Below are positions 36,154 through 45,778 of a DNA stretch of 64,000 nucleotides, one piece after another. Both the position numbers and the translations under genes were made by a program. Below the pieces are notes generated by a model. The model saw only the letters and a program-made list of their open reading frames with translations, searched no databases and was not told the DNA's origin. Source of the stretch: Symplocastrum torsivum CPER-KK1 (GTDB lineage Bacteria > Cyanobacteriota > Cyanobacteriia > Cyanobacteriales > Coleofasciculaceae); NCBI GenBank assembly GCA_019358875.1, contig JAHHIF010000005.1, forward strand, positions 1-64,000, given 5' to 3'. Every line of letters starts with the position of its first letter. Position 1 is the stretch's first letter.

Positions 36154-36918
36154 ATGAGGGACAACTTAATTACACGCCACTATCGTGCTGAAAACTTAGG
36201 TGCTGCTATCGGGTTGATTGTGTTAACAATACAAGCGATCGCTATTATGTTCGTGATTGCTGCTCCTGCATTAGCACAGGGAACTACCGCTGATGCAGGA
36301 TTTAATCCTCAAGAAACACTGCGGAACACCTTAGAGTGGATAGATAGTCTGGGTTCGCTAGGAGCGATCGCTTATATTACCCTCTATATCGTTGCTACCG
36401 TAGCATTCTTACCGGGGTCAATTGTCACTTTGGGTGCTGGTGTTGTCTTTGGGATTGTTTGGGGTTCAATCTATGTTTTCATCGGTGCATCACTAGGAGC
36501 AACGGCGGCTTTCTTAATTGGACGCTATTTAGCAAGAGATTGGGTTTTTAAGAAAATCGCAGGAAACGAAAAATTTCGAGCGATTGATGAAGCTGTCGGC
36601 AAAGAAGGATTTAAAATTGTTCTGTTAACCCGGCTGTCCCCTGTATTTCCCTTTACCCTCCTGAACTATGCCTTTGGCGTTACAGGAGTTTCCCTCAAAG
36701 ACTACATTCTTGGCTTCGTCGGTATGATTCCAGGCACGATCATGTATGTTTACCTCGGTTCCCTGGCTGGTAATCTTGCCAAAGTTGGTACTGAGGGTCA
36801 ACCTAGCAATCCCACCGTCGAGTGGACAATTCGGATTATTGGTTTTATTGCAACAGTTGCTGTGACTGTTTATGTAACTCGTATTGCCCGAAAGGCTTTG
36901 GAAGAAAAGGTTTCATAA
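36154..36918 (+). CDS. TVP38/TMEM64 family membrane protein
   Basis: A 254-residue DedA/VTT-superfamily protein with five to six hydrophobic segments. The N-terminus looks like a signal anchor ending in 'AAPALAQG'. The VTT core holds 'FLPGSIVTLGAGVVFG', 'GASLGATAAFLIGRYLARDWV', and the re-entrant motif 'RLSPVFPFTLLNYAFGVTGVSLKDY', followed by 'GMIPGTIMYVYLGSLAG'. Relatives act as lipid scramblases or small-molecule exporters. It is followed after 41 bases by the MerA-like flavoprotein gene on the same strand, a pairing I recall from other cyanobacteria. Confidence 0.9.
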   Translation: MRDNLITRHYRAENLGAAIGLIVLTIQAIAIMFVIAAPALAQGTTADAGFNPQETLRNTLEWIDSLGSLGAIAYITLYIVATVAFLPGSIVTLGAGVVFGIVWGSIYVFIGASLGATAAFLIGRYLARDWVFKKIAGNEKFRAIDEAVGKEGFKIVLLTRLSPVFPFTLLNYAFGVTGVSLKDYILGFVGMIPGTIMYVYLGSLAGNLAKVGTEGQPSNPTVEWTIRIIGFIATVAVTVYVTRIARKALEEKVS

Positions 36919-36959
36919 ATAGAGGAATACTTAATTTTTAATTCTCCAAGGTGTTACCC

Positions 36960-38510
36960 ATGTCAAGTTCTGCATTCGAGCGAGTTACTGTCTCACCGAT
37001 GGATGAATATAACCAAACGCTGGTTTCTTATGTCCATCCGCCAGATTGGGTTAATCCTCAACCTGCTGATTGTTACGACCTGGTTGTGATTGGTGCTGGC
37101 ACGGCTGGATTAGTTGCAGCGGCTGGCACAGCGGGTCTAGAACTGGGTTTAAAAGTCGCCTTGATTGAAAAGCATCTCCTGGGTGGGGATTGCTTGAATG
37201 TTGGTTGTGTGCCTTCCAAGTGCATAATTCGGTCTTCTCGCGTTGCTGCCGAAATGCGGGATGCAAGTGCTTTTGGGATTCACCCCCCAGAACACATTGA
37301 AATAGACTTTCCAGCAGTGATGCAGCGGATGCGTAAGCTACGGGCGAGGATTAGTCCTCACGATTCTGTTGATCGCTTTCAAAAGATTGGGATTGATATC
37401 TTCTTGGGATCTGGTCGGTTTTCGAGTGCCAACACGATTGAAGTTGGCGATAAGATTCTCCGGTTTAAGAAAGCTGTGATTGCCACGGGGGCTAGAGCCG
37501 CAGAACTACCCATTGAGGGACTTGAAGAGGCAGGTTATCTCACCAATGAGACAGTCTTTTCCCTAACAGAACGACCGCGACGTTTAGGAGTAATTGGTGG
37601 GGGACCAATTGGGTGCGAGTTAGCTCAGGCTTTCCAACGCTTGGGTTGCGAGGTAATACTTTTACATCAAGGCTCTTACCTATTAAATAAAGAGGATACC
37701 GATGCGGCAGAAATTGTCCAGAGCGTCTTTATCCGGGAAGGTATCCGCTTAGTGCTTGATTGCAAAATTAAGCGTGTGGTTAAAAGCAGTGAAGGCAAGA
37801 CGCTTTACTTTAGCTGTAATGGTCAGGACGAGTCGGTTACGGTCGATGAAATTTTGACAGGCGTGGGTCGTGCGCCTAATGTTGAAGGTTTGAATTTAGA
37901 AGCTGTTGGGGTGGAGTACGACCAGCGAAAAGGCGTGAAGGTGAATGACTACCTCCAGACGACGAACCCTAAAATTTTTGCAGCAGGCGACATCTGCATG
38001 AACTGGAAGTTTACCCATGCGGCTGATGCGGCGGCGCGAATTGTGATCAGAAATGCTCTATTCTCTCCCTTTGGCTTGGGACGCTCTAAACTCAGTAGTC
38101 TGATTATGCCTTGGGTGACTTTTACTGACCCGGAGATTGCTCATGTGGGAATGTATGAGAACGAAGCTAAGCAAAGGGGCTTGGATGTAAATACAGTCAA
38201 AATTGCTTTGAGTGATGTAGATCGTGCGATCGCAGATGGTGAAGAGGAAGGGTTTGTCAAAATCCTTCACAAAAAGGGTTCCGATCAGATTCTCGGTGCA
38301 ACCATTGTTGCCCGTCATGCAGGTGAGATGATCAGTGAAGTGACAACCGCCATTGTCGGCAAGCTAGGTCTAGTCACTCTAAGCCGTGTGATTCATCCTT
38401 ACCCAACCCAGGCTGAAGGCATTAAGGCAGCGGCAGATGCATATTATCGCCGGACGTTTCTCAAGCCGAATATTAAACGACTCTTGGCAGTGGTCACCAA
38501 ACTGTCGTAG
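36960..38510 (+). CDS. MerA-like pyridine nucleotide-disulfide oxidoreductase
   Basis: About 516 residues: FAD-binding 'DLVVIGAGTAGLVAAAG', the redox-active pair in 'GGDCLNVGCVPSKCII', NAD(P)-binding 'LGVIGGGPIGCELAQAF', the second FAD block 'IFAAGDIC', and the dimerisation domain with 'HPYPTQAEGIKAAADAY'. It is like mercuric reductase by overall sequence, but it has no N-terminal heavy-metal domain and no Cys pair at the C-terminus, which MerA needs to hand over Hg(II). It therefore probably reduces another substrate, such as a thiol or quinone. Start ATG 36960 with AAGG seven bases upstream; a GTG at 36951 is in frame. Likely an operon with the TVP38 gene. Confidence 0.88.
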   Translation: MSSSAFERVTVSPMDEYNQTLVSYVHPPDWVNPQPADCYDLVVIGAGTAGLVAAAGTAGLELGLKVALIEKHLLGGDCLNVGCVPSKCIIRSSRVAAEMRDASAFGIHPPEHIEIDFPAVMQRMRKLRARISPHDSVDRFQKIGIDIFLGSGRFSSANTIEVGDKILRFKKAVIATGARAAELPIEGLEEAGYLTNETVFSLTERPRRLGVIGGGPIGCELAQAFQRLGCEVILLHQGSYLLNKEDTDAAEIVQSVFIREGIRLVLDCKIKRVVKSSEGKTLYFSCNGQDESVTVDEILTGVGRAPNVEGLNLEAVGVEYDQRKGVKVNDYLQTTNPKIFAAGDICMNWKFTHAADAAARIVIRNALFSPFGLGRSKLSSLIMPWVTFTDPEIAHVGMYENEAKQRGLDVNTVKIALSDVDRAIADGEEEGFVKILHKKGSDQILGATIVARHAGEMISEVTTAIVGKLGLVTLSRVIHPYPTQAEGIKAAADAYYRRTFLKPNIKRLLAVVTKLS

Positions 38511-38700
38511 TTTTCAGTCGTTAGTTCAAAAGAGGCTGAAGCGATACAGACTCCGTTTGATGAAACTTAAACTCAATTGTTTACGTCAATGGATAACGGT
38601 CTACTCGAAGCGGCGAAACCATAGTGGCTAGTAGATTTCCTCCTTATCCTAAGTCGGGATAATGCTTCGCTTCTTTTATTTCTAAGCCAGAAACTTGTTA

Positions 38701-39219
38701 ATGAAAATTCCGGTTCAATATTGGCTACTTGTACTCGCTTTAGGTGCCACATTCGTTGTTCCCTCTGATGTTACCAATTCCACTCCTGCCCAGGTAACAT
38801 TGGCTCAAGCTCAAACAGACCCCTTTGCATCCATACTAATGGAGCCAAACTTGCAATTAAATGTTCAACGTCAGGCAGGGAATTGTCCTCAAACGGTTGG
38901 GCTTTGGATGTTCATGCTTGGATTTGAAGGGGGTGCTGATCATACAGTGGTCGCTGATACTCAAGCGATCGCTTCTGCACCAGCAAAGTTGGTCGTCTCA
39001 CAGCCGAAACGGCTGGAATACGAAGCACCCTTACGGAGTGAATATGCGTCTTGTGTTGGTCAGGCAAGTTCTGAAGTGTTTCGTGTCTACAGTCTCCAGT
39101 TCCGCAATGGTAAAGTCTCTTTCCGTATGGATATGACTTGGGTGGATGGGTACCACGAAATCCTATACAAAGGTGTGTCGGCTTCTCGTCCCTACATCCA
39201 TTGGCGGGCGACGGAATAG
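38701..39219 (+). CDS. Exported hypothetical protein
   Basis: A 172-residue protein with a signal peptide ('MKIPVQYWLLVLALGATFVV', cleaved near 'AQA'). The mature part has two Cys (in 'GNCPQTVGLWMFML' and 'YASCVGQASSEVF') that may form a disulfide, and ends with 'FRMDMTWVDGYHEILYKGVS'. I recognise no family with certainty. The start at ATG 38701 is two codons after a TTG. It stands alone after the flavoprotein gene, with 190 bases between. Confidence 0.65.
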   Translation: MKIPVQYWLLVLALGATFVVPSDVTNSTPAQVTLAQAQTDPFASILMEPNLQLNVQRQAGNCPQTVGLWMFMLGFEGGADHTVVADTQAIASAPAKLVVSQPKRLEYEAPLRSEYASCVGQASSEVFRVYSLQFRNGKVSFRMDMTWVDGYHEILYKGVSASRPYIHWRATE

Positions 39220-39256
39220 GCTAATTGAAAACTAGCTTCTGTTTAGTGACCTGTAA

Positions 39257-39922
39257 TTACTTCACAGCCTTGTCATCTACTGGGTGTTGACCATAAAACG
39301 GCAGTGCTTCCGACCAATGGGGGCGCTTTCCTTGCTGCCAATCTAGATAGGCAAGTGACAATACACTCGTTACACTTGTCCCCAACTCACTTGGAACATC
39401 AATCAGTTGGTAAGGTATCTCCGAGGACTCCAAAACTTGCTTCCAGTTCTCCTGTGTCATCACCGTATCTAATAGCAACGGTGTTAGTCCTACACCTGTT
39501 GGGTTGGCTTGATAGATTGCGACAAACAGTTCACCACGATGGGCATTCATCTGGAGAGCGATCGCATTTTGGTCTAAGCTTTCTGTCCTTTCTAACCGCT
39601 GCAACCAAGCCACAGCCGCTAGTGTTGAAATAGCAAACAGAGGAATATCCAACTGCTGGGCTAATGTCCGGGCAGTAACAATGCCAATTCGAGTGCTAGT
39701 AAAGCTGCCTGGTCCTTTTGCCACTGCAATAAACGCTAAATCTGCCCACCTCTTAGGTGTTAGAAATTCAGCAAGATGTTGATGTAAATGACTAGACAAA
39801 TCACGCCCTAAATCCCAGGTAGAAGAGCGAGTATCATCAGCAAAGTTACTAACTGCTAGCCCCAATTGGGAGCTAGTTGTATGGAGGGCGAGAGCATATT
39901 TGTTGGGATCAAAGTGTTGCAT
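39257..39922 (-). CDS. tsaB: tRNA threonylcarbamoyladenosine synthesis protein TsaB
   Basis: TsaB forms a complex with TsaD and TsaE that puts the threonylcarbamoyl group on A37 of ANN-decoding tRNAs. The 221 residues have the ASKHA-type N-terminus ('ALALHTTSSQLGLAVSN'), 'HLHQHLAEFLTP' and the typical 'VAKGPGSFTSTRIGIVTARTLAQ'. The first half is well conserved; the second is shorter and variable, as usual. Its ATG overlaps the stop codon of the kinase-WD40 gene by one base (TAATG), so translation of the two is coupled. Confidence 0.93.
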   Translation of the reverse strand: MQHFDPNKYALALHTTSSQLGLAVSNFADDTRSSTWDLGRDLSSHLHQHLAEFLTPKRWADLAFIAVAKGPGSFTSTRIGIVTARTLAQQLDIPLFAISTLAAVAWLQRLERTESLDQNAIALQMNAHRGELFVAIYQANPTGVGLTPLLLDTVMTQENWKQVLESSEIPYQLIDVPSELGTSVTSVLSLAYLDWQQGKRPHWSEALPFYGQHPVDDKAVK

Positions 39923-41808
39923 TAGTTAAACTGCCAAATCTTGATTGTTTTATCCTGAGAACCACTGGCAATTATTCGACTATCAGGACTAATAGCAACC
40001 GCTGTTACACCAGCTAAATGTCCAGAAAGAGTGTGTAGCAGTTTTCCGCTACTAGGATGCCAGATTTTCAGCGTCTTGTCAGTACTAGCACTGATGAGAG
40101 TATTCCCTTGAGTGTTGAGGGCGAGGGAGTTAACAGCTTCTAAATGCCCAGTAAGTGTATTTAGCAATGCGCCGTCACCTAAATTCCAGATTTTAATCGT
40201 CTTGTCGGCACTGCCACTAATTAAGATACGACCACTAGGGCTAAACGTTAGGGAATTAACTGTATCTAAATGACCCTCAATCGTTAGCTGAATACCATGA
40301 CTTATATCCCAAATTTTAATCGTATTATCAACACTGCCACTGGCAAAAATCTGCCCAGTTGGGCTAAAGACAAGCGCTTGAACCGCACCAGAATGTTCAC
40401 AAAAACTTGCTTGTACTTCTTTAGTCTTCAAGTTCCAAAGCTTGATACTTTTATCAGCACTGCCACTCGCAAGTGTTTTCCCATCTGAACTAATCGCGAC
40501 CGCATGAATCCAACCCGAATGTTCACGAAGGGTGTCAATTAGTTCTCTAGTTTCGACATCCCAAAGCTTAATCGTATAGTCCCAACTACCACTTGCTAGA
40601 TGTCGCCCATCTGGACTAAAAGCCACAGCATTAATTAAGCTTAAATGCCCTGAGAAAGTGCAGCAGGGTCGGTGGCTATCTGCTTTCCAAATTTTGATAG
40701 TTTTATCAGCACTGCTACTAGCAAAGGTGTGTCCATCCGGGCTAAATGCAATTGAATTGATTGAACTTGCATGACCTGTGAGTGTGCGTACACATGTCCA
40801 AATAGGGATGATGGACTTTGGCGTTAGACTTTGTGAGTAACTTGGCTGGATAAATGTTGCGGGTATCGTTGTCGTGTGTCCTTGAGGATTAATGTCTTGA
40901 AGGATTTCCGCAGCAGATTGGTAACGCTTTCTAACTACACTGTCGAGCATCTTGTTGAGGATTTGACAAAGTTCTTTACTGACTGGATTCGTTAAATAAT
41001 CTTGCCAAACCCAGATACCTTCCAAGCTATTAAACAGGTCAAATGGATGAATATCGGTGAGCAAATGAATGCAGGTAACACCTAAGCTATACAAATCGCT
41101 ACTGATAACGGCTTTGCCCATCAGTTGTTCTTGTGCTGTGTAGGTAGCAGAACCAATTACAGTTCCAGTTCTTGCTAGGGCAGTTTTTGTAGTGAATTTT
41201 GCAGCACTAAAGTCAACAAGAACGAGTTGCTCCTCACCATTTTTTATCTCCTCATTAGTAAGCGGAGTGGAGGAGCAACGGATGATATTGTTGGGATTAA
41301 TATCTCGATGAATCACACCTTGCTCGTGAACAAACTGCAAGACGGGCAATAGCTCATTGAGGATTTGTCGAATCTGAGCTTCGCTAAAAGCGCCCTCGCT
41401 TGCAAGTTTCTGAGCTAAGCTTTGACCTGTGATTAAGCTTTGGACAATGGCAGGTGCCGCCCCTATTTCAGTGAGATTATCTGGCTCAAAATAGGCTAGG
41501 AGTTGCGGAATTTGAGGATGCTGTCCGAGTTCTTGTAGTCGTGTCGCTTCTTGATGGAATAACTCAGCCGCTTTTTCTGCATTATTGGTGCCTTGATTTT
41601 TTGGAGAAAATTGCTTGATGATGCAGTGAGGTTTTGAGGTAGCTTGTTCGTCTACAGCAAGAAAGGTTCGACCAACGCCCCCCTGACTAATCGGTTCTAA
41701 AGCGCGATAGCGATCGCCTAAAAGCAACCTCGATCCACAAGTTGAGCAAAACCTCGCATTATTAGGATTTTGAGGCTTCGGACAACGAAGGTTGAGGCAG
41801 TAACTCAT
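39922..41808 (-). CDS. Serine/threonine protein kinase with seven WD40 repeats
   Basis: About 628 residues. It begins with a zinc-ribbon-like block 'MSYCLNLRCPKPQNPNNARF' followed by 'CSTCGS', common to cyanobacterial kinases. Next is the kinase domain (about 30-310) with a modified glycine loop 'ISQGGVGRTFLAVDE', the catalytic loop 'VIHRDINPNNII' and 'VDFSAAK' in place of DFG-x-AK (Phe kept, Gly to Ser). The C-terminal part (about 335-625) is a seven-bladed WD40 propeller ('AFSPDGHTFASSSADKTIKI' and similar). The DFS variant occurs in related kinases and may still allow activity. The start at 41808 is chosen because the ribbon block starts there. No transmembrane helix. Confidence 0.92.
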   Translation of the reverse strand: MSYCLNLRCPKPQNPNNARFCSTCGSRLLLGDRYRALEPISQGGVGRTFLAVDEQATSKPHCIIKQFSPKNQGTNNAEKAAELFHQEATRLQELGQHPQIPQLLAYFEPDNLTEIGAAPAIVQSLITGQSLAQKLASEGAFSEAQIRQILNELLPVLQFVHEQGVIHRDINPNNIIRCSSTPLTNEEIKNGEEQLVLVDFSAAKFTTKTALARTGTVIGSATYTAQEQLMGKAVISSDLYSLGVTCIHLLTDIHPFDLFNSLEGIWVWQDYLTNPVSKELCQILNKMLDSVVRKRYQSAAEILQDINPQGHTTTIPATFIQPSYSQSLTPKSIIPIWTCVRTLTGHASSINSIAFSPDGHTFASSSADKTIKIWKADSHRPCCTFSGHLSLINAVAFSPDGRHLASGSWDYTIKLWDVETRELIDTLREHSGWIHAVAISSDGKTLASGSADKSIKLWNLKTKEVQASFCEHSGAVQALVFSPTGQIFASGSVDNTIKIWDISHGIQLTIEGHLDTVNSLTFSPSGRILISGSADKTIKIWNLGDGALLNTLTGHLEAVNSLALNTQGNTLISASTDKTLKIWHPSSGKLLHTLSGHLAGVTAVAISPDSRIIASGSQDKTIKIWQFN

Positions 41809-41996
41809 TCCAGCAGATTCAGATCTAGATGAGTCTATACTAATCCTTCGGTTTGAAAAAAGCGATCGCTTTAGTCGGTGTACGGCTTGGTTAGAATTTG
41901 GGCAGAAAGCTTTGTCATGATAACGACTGTCAGCTACGGCGGTTATGATCATTGGCTATAGGGCTGCTGACTGGTTGAACAATCTAGGGATGGAGA

Positions 41997-43307
41997 ATGG
42001 AGCGAGAACTTTACGACCGAGGGTTAGAAAAGGCGCTTCAAGGAGACCTAAAAGGAGCGATTCAGGATTTTGATCAAGCGTTGCAGATCAATCCGCAATT
42101 TGCTGAAGCCTACTATAAACGTGGTGTTACGCGCTTTGACCTAGGAGATAACCTTGGCGCAATTGAGGACTATACTCAGGCGTTGCAAATCAATAGTGAA
42201 AGTATTGAAAATTACTTTGGGCGAAGTTTGGCGCGGTTAGCACAGGGAGATACTCAAGGCGCACTTGAGGATGCGAATCAAGTACTACAGCTAAAACCTA
42301 ATCATGCTCCTGCTTATAACCTTCAAGGCACGATTTATCGTCGCTTAGGAGATACCCAAAACGCGATCGCTAGTTTTAAAAAAGCTGCTGAACTCTATTT
42401 AGAACAGAAAGATACTGTCAATTGCCGCCGTTGCTTGGACAGCATCAGCCAAATTCAGGCTCCCCAAAAACAAGCAATGACGTTAATTCAGACAGAGGAT
42501 TTCTTCAAGCAAGCCGTGAAGAAAGTTAACCGAGGCAACTACCGTTCCGCCTTGGAAGATTTTAACTGGCTACTTCAAGTTGAGCCACGAGATGCCAAAG
42601 CCTATTGCTATCGTGGTGTTGTTCGCTGCAAGCTAGGTGACCATCAGGGAGCAATTCAAGACTTAGGTCGGGCAATGCAACTGAGTCCCCAAGATACCCA
42701 AGTTCGTTGCCATCGGGGACAAGTCCGTATTGAACTGGGTGATTATCGAGGTGCGATTGATGACTTTACTCAGTTATTAGATAGTAATCCCAAAAATATT
42801 GAAGCCTACACTAATCGGGGTCATGCTTACAGAAAGCTTCGTAGCTATCGACAAGCAATCGAAGATTACTCACGAGCGCTGAGTATTAAACCCGATGATG
42901 GTCTACTGTATTGCTATCGGGCAGTTGCTCGCTTCGATTTTGATGACAAACAGGGAGCGGCTGACGATTATCAAAAAGCGGCAAATATCTACTTTGATAA
43001 GCAAGATTGGGCGAGTTATCGACAAGTATTGGAAAAGCTGAAAAAGCTCCCCTTATCACAAGCTGGTTCTTCAGCACAAAGACGAACGTCTCAATCAAAT
43101 TTGAATAATAGCGCCACTAATCCAAACAACCCAACCTGGTCAAGCTCTTATCCAAGTAGTGATGTACAAAACCGACTCCTGCGGTTGGTAGGAGGGTACT
43201 GGGATGTCGCAACACGACTAATTGATATAGCCAAGCGAAAAAATCCTGGGATGCCAGAACATTGGTATTGGGAGAAGGTGATTGAGGATATAGAAAGCGA
43301 TCGCTAA
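41997..43307 (+). CDS. TPR-repeat protein
   Basis: A 436-residue protein made of nine to ten tetratricopeptide repeats in two blocks (about 1-140 and 165-340), with units such as 'GDLKGAIQDFDQALQINPQFAEAYYKRGV'. A Ser/Asn/Thr-rich linker (about 350-385) and a C-terminal piece ('NRLLRLVGGYWDVATRLIDIAKRKNPG') follow. There is no signal peptide. It is divergent from the kinase-WD40 gene with about 190 bases between the starts, so the two may be co-regulated and could form a scaffold-kinase pair. The C-terminal piece ('MPEHWYWEKVIEDIESD') recurs in cyanobacterial TPR proteins; its role is unknown. Confidence 0.88.
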   Translation: MERELYDRGLEKALQGDLKGAIQDFDQALQINPQFAEAYYKRGVTRFDLGDNLGAIEDYTQALQINSESIENYFGRSLARLAQGDTQGALEDANQVLQLKPNHAPAYNLQGTIYRRLGDTQNAIASFKKAAELYLEQKDTVNCRRCLDSISQIQAPQKQAMTLIQTEDFFKQAVKKVNRGNYRSALEDFNWLLQVEPRDAKAYCYRGVVRCKLGDHQGAIQDLGRAMQLSPQDTQVRCHRGQVRIELGDYRGAIDDFTQLLDSNPKNIEAYTNRGHAYRKLRSYRQAIEDYSRALSIKPDDGLLYCYRAVARFDFDDKQGAADDYQKAANIYFDKQDWASYRQVLEKLKKLPLSQAGSSAQRRTSQSNLNNSATNPNNPTWSSSYPSSDVQNRLLRLVGGYWDVATRLIDIAKRKNPGMPEHWYWEKVIEDIESDR

Positions 43308-43471
43308 AAGCCTATTGATTAAAGTGAAGGGGATTAGGGATTGGGGATTGCCCGAATCCTGAGGTGAAGTTATAGCAGTAGCCACTGAGGTTAGGAAATC
43401 ATCGGAAGCCGAGTTCCTTAACCGGAGCCTATTTGACTGGAAGCTGACCGCCCAAAGCTGACTGCTGATTG

Positions 43472-44272
43472 CTATAACTGGCGTCCCGCAGTTGTTGATC
43501 TTGGTACTAATCCCTCTTGAGCTAGAGTTCCCAAACTAGCTGAACTCAGCAGTTTTACCCAATCAGCGGCAATCATTGCATCATTGGGTCTCTCACGGCG
43601 TAACTGCACCAAAGTTGCTAAAGCATCATGCCAAATCTCTGCTTGTGCGTACAGCTCAACTTGCTTTTGTGGTGGGGCTTGTGCTAACTGAGTGCTAAGT
43701 GAAGAGTTGAGTTCTACCCGTCTAGTCCACCCTTCTACAGTAATATCTTGCGATCGCTCATCTTCGAGGCAAAGCAGTGAGAATGACCACTGATAATCCT
43801 GACCCACCTTTAAAGGCGACAACCCTGCATGGGCAGGAAGGCTGAGTGCGACAATACCCGACATTCCACCTGTCCTAAACGTGGTTTTGTAGAGTTCATT
43901 CTCGTTGCTATCTTTCAACAAAAACTCTACTGGCAGTGAGGAGTTTTCAGGCGATAAGGTAGGCATATACACAAAAAATGTAGGGTAATCTGCTACCGTT
44001 ACCCCAAAGCGATTGTTAGGAACTAGTGCGGTAAGGGGTTTGCCACTAATTGAACAGCCACTGCTTGAACCGCGAGTTCCTCCTCCTTCCACACGACGCG
44101 GTTTACCAATATTCACGGGTGGTTGATATTGGTTTGCTTCCCAACTCCGAGGTATTCCTTGGGCAAAAAGGCTCTGTGGAGTTTGTACTACCGTGAATAT
44201 CGCAATGACTAGTGCCAGTGTCAGGGAGAGTATCTGAGCAAACTTGAAAAAGCGGAACTGTATCTGTGCCAT
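43472..44272 (-). CDS. DUF928 protein (copy 1)
   Basis: A 266-residue exported protein: signal peptide about 1-38 ('FAQILSLTLALVIAIF', cleaved near 'FAQG'), then the DUF928 core with 'RVEGGGTRGSSSGC', 'LTALVPNNRFGVTVADYPTFFVYMP', 'VGQDYQWSFSLLC' and a C-terminal helical part ('QKQVELYAQAEIWHDALATLVQLR'). DUF928 is a cyanobacterial family of unknown role, often next to TPR, CHAT or CHASE2 genes. The two Cys (in 'SSSGC' and 'SLLC') may form a disulfide. It shares its build with the gene 271 bases upstream on the same strand, so they are tandem paralogues. Confidence 0.9.
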   Translation of the reverse strand: MAQIQFRFFKFAQILSLTLALVIAIFTVVQTPQSLFAQGIPRSWEANQYQPPVNIGKPRRVEGGGTRGSSSGCSISGKPLTALVPNNRFGVTVADYPTFFVYMPTLSPENSSLPVEFLLKDSNENELYKTTFRTGGMSGIVALSLPAHAGLSPLKVGQDYQWSFSLLCLEDERSQDITVEGWTRRVELNSSLSTQLAQAPPQKQVELYAQAEIWHDALATLVQLRRERPNDAMIAADWVKLLSSASLGTLAQEGLVPRSTTAGRQL

Positions 44273-44543
44273 GACAGTTATTGGATATTGAGTAGGTGGG
44301 TGTCAAATAGACGCAGGAAGAGAATTACTAGTAGTCATATCAAAGTTGTTTAATCACCCCTCATAAAAACCTCTCCCTATCCCCCTATTTCTCCATCAAC
44401 CGCAACGATGGAAAATTATATGAAGATAAACTCACTGTTTAGTGATACAAGCAATCTGTTGGTTAGTGAGCAATTGGAACCGTCCTACTCGTTGCTAATG
44501 ATGAAAAGCCGCCACTGAGTTCGTTTATTTGTGCCCAACTCCT

Positions 44544-45341
44544 CTAGTTCCTGATGTTTCTCGCACTCTGAATTACAGGTTCTTGGGCAATCACCTCCAG
44601 TCCTACAGAACTGAGTAGGGTTCTCCAAGCAGCGGTGATGTTACTATCGTAGGGGCGATCGCGTCGTAGCTCGACTAACGCTGCTACTGTTTCATACCAA
44701 AGCTTCTTGTCTGCATATAGACCTACACGCTCTTGGGGGCTAGCTTGCTGGACACGAAGCGCAAGATCTGGGTCAGGTGCGACTCGCTTCAACATTCCAA
44801 ATACTGTAAGGTCTTCAGACCGATCAGAGTCTTTGGAATTACACATCAATGTCAACTCCCAGTGATATTCCCGACCCATTTCTAGAGGATAGAGGTTAGA
44901 AACATTCAAGCTCATAATACCAGGTGCTCCCACAACACCTTGAGCAGAGGTTGTTAAAGTATACTCAGCTGTGTAAATTTCTTGATCGTTTGCATCCTTG
45001 AGTACAAACTCTACGGCTGGTGCTGGTGCATCCGCAGAGATTTCAGGCATGTACCAAAAGACAGTCGGATTTTCTGCCATCGTCTCTCCCGCCCCGTCAA
45101 CTGGAACTAGGGCAATGAGTGGCTTGCTTGCCTTCGTCATGCAAGGGCCTCTTGTCGCCCCCTGTTGCCTGTTGACAGGTTTGCCTATACCACTTGGCGG
45201 TCTAAAGGCATTTTCCAGCCTGTTACTGAGAGAGACAGGAGTTGAGCGGGGTTGAGGTTGCGCCACGACATTGAGGCTAAGCCCCAACATCAAAGCCGCC
45301 GTTATGATTGTGAAGCGTGATGAGCGTTTGAACCAAGCCAT
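44544..45341 (-). CDS. DUF928 protein (copy 2)
   Basis: A 265-residue exported paralogue: signal peptide about 1-28 ('ITAALMLGLSLNVVAQPQ'), then 'GIGKPVNRQQGATRGPC', 'LIALVPVDGAGETMAENPTVFWYMPE', 'MGREYHWELTLMC' and the C-terminal helices ('QERVGLYADKKLWYETVAALVELRRDRP'). Motif order and spacing match copy 1, but the sequences are clearly diverged, so the duplication is old. Likely co-transcribed with copy 1. Confidence 0.9.
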   Translation of the reverse strand: MAWFKRSSRFTIITAALMLGLSLNVVAQPQPRSTPVSLSNRLENAFRPPSGIGKPVNRQQGATRGPCMTKASKPLIALVPVDGAGETMAENPTVFWYMPEISADAPAPAVEFVLKDANDQEIYTAEYTLTTSAQGVVGAPGIMSLNVSNLYPLEMGREYHWELTLMCNSKDSDRSEDLTVFGMLKRVAPDPDLALRVQQASPQERVGLYADKKLWYETVAALVELRRDRPYDSNITAAWRTLLSSVGLEVIAQEPVIQSARNIRN

Positions 45342-45778
45342 GATAGGAGTATTTTCGGGTAGATCGGGGACTTTTATTTATTAAAGATGACAGAACAGAA
45401 GCATAGGTTCCAACACATTGGTAGCTAATCTATGATAATCAGGTTCTAATACGAGCATCTGGCTTGGTTTTGATTGTTATCACTTGAGACATTGAAAGCC
45501 TTGCTACCCTTTGAGGTTGAACAAAAACAACTAAGCTGTCACTGGCGCTCGTTCTAAACAACCCTGAACCCAACGGTTGGGCTACGCTAATGTGTTTGGC
45601 TTTTGCGATCGCTTGAGCTGATGCACGCTTGAAGGGTTTGTGGTCAGTCGTTCAGTGGTCAAAAACAATTGCCAAGGAACTCTGAACAGCAAACAACGGC
45701 TCAAAAACGACATGGAGGAGTAATTCCTTAGACAATCCCCTAAGTTCCACTGTTACATAAACTTCATCTATCGTCAGT
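45342..45778. other. Intergenic stretch between DUF928 and the transglutaminase gene
   Basis: About 440 bases between divergent genes. A short palindrome (AACCCAACGGTTGGG, near 45569) and one HIP1-like site are present. I see no gene or repeat family. Confidence 0.4.

Noticed and set aside
36960-38510. Annotation as mercuric reductase
   Set aside because: The C-terminal Cys pair and metal-binding N-terminal domain are absent; only the general flavoprotein disulfide reductase build is supported.
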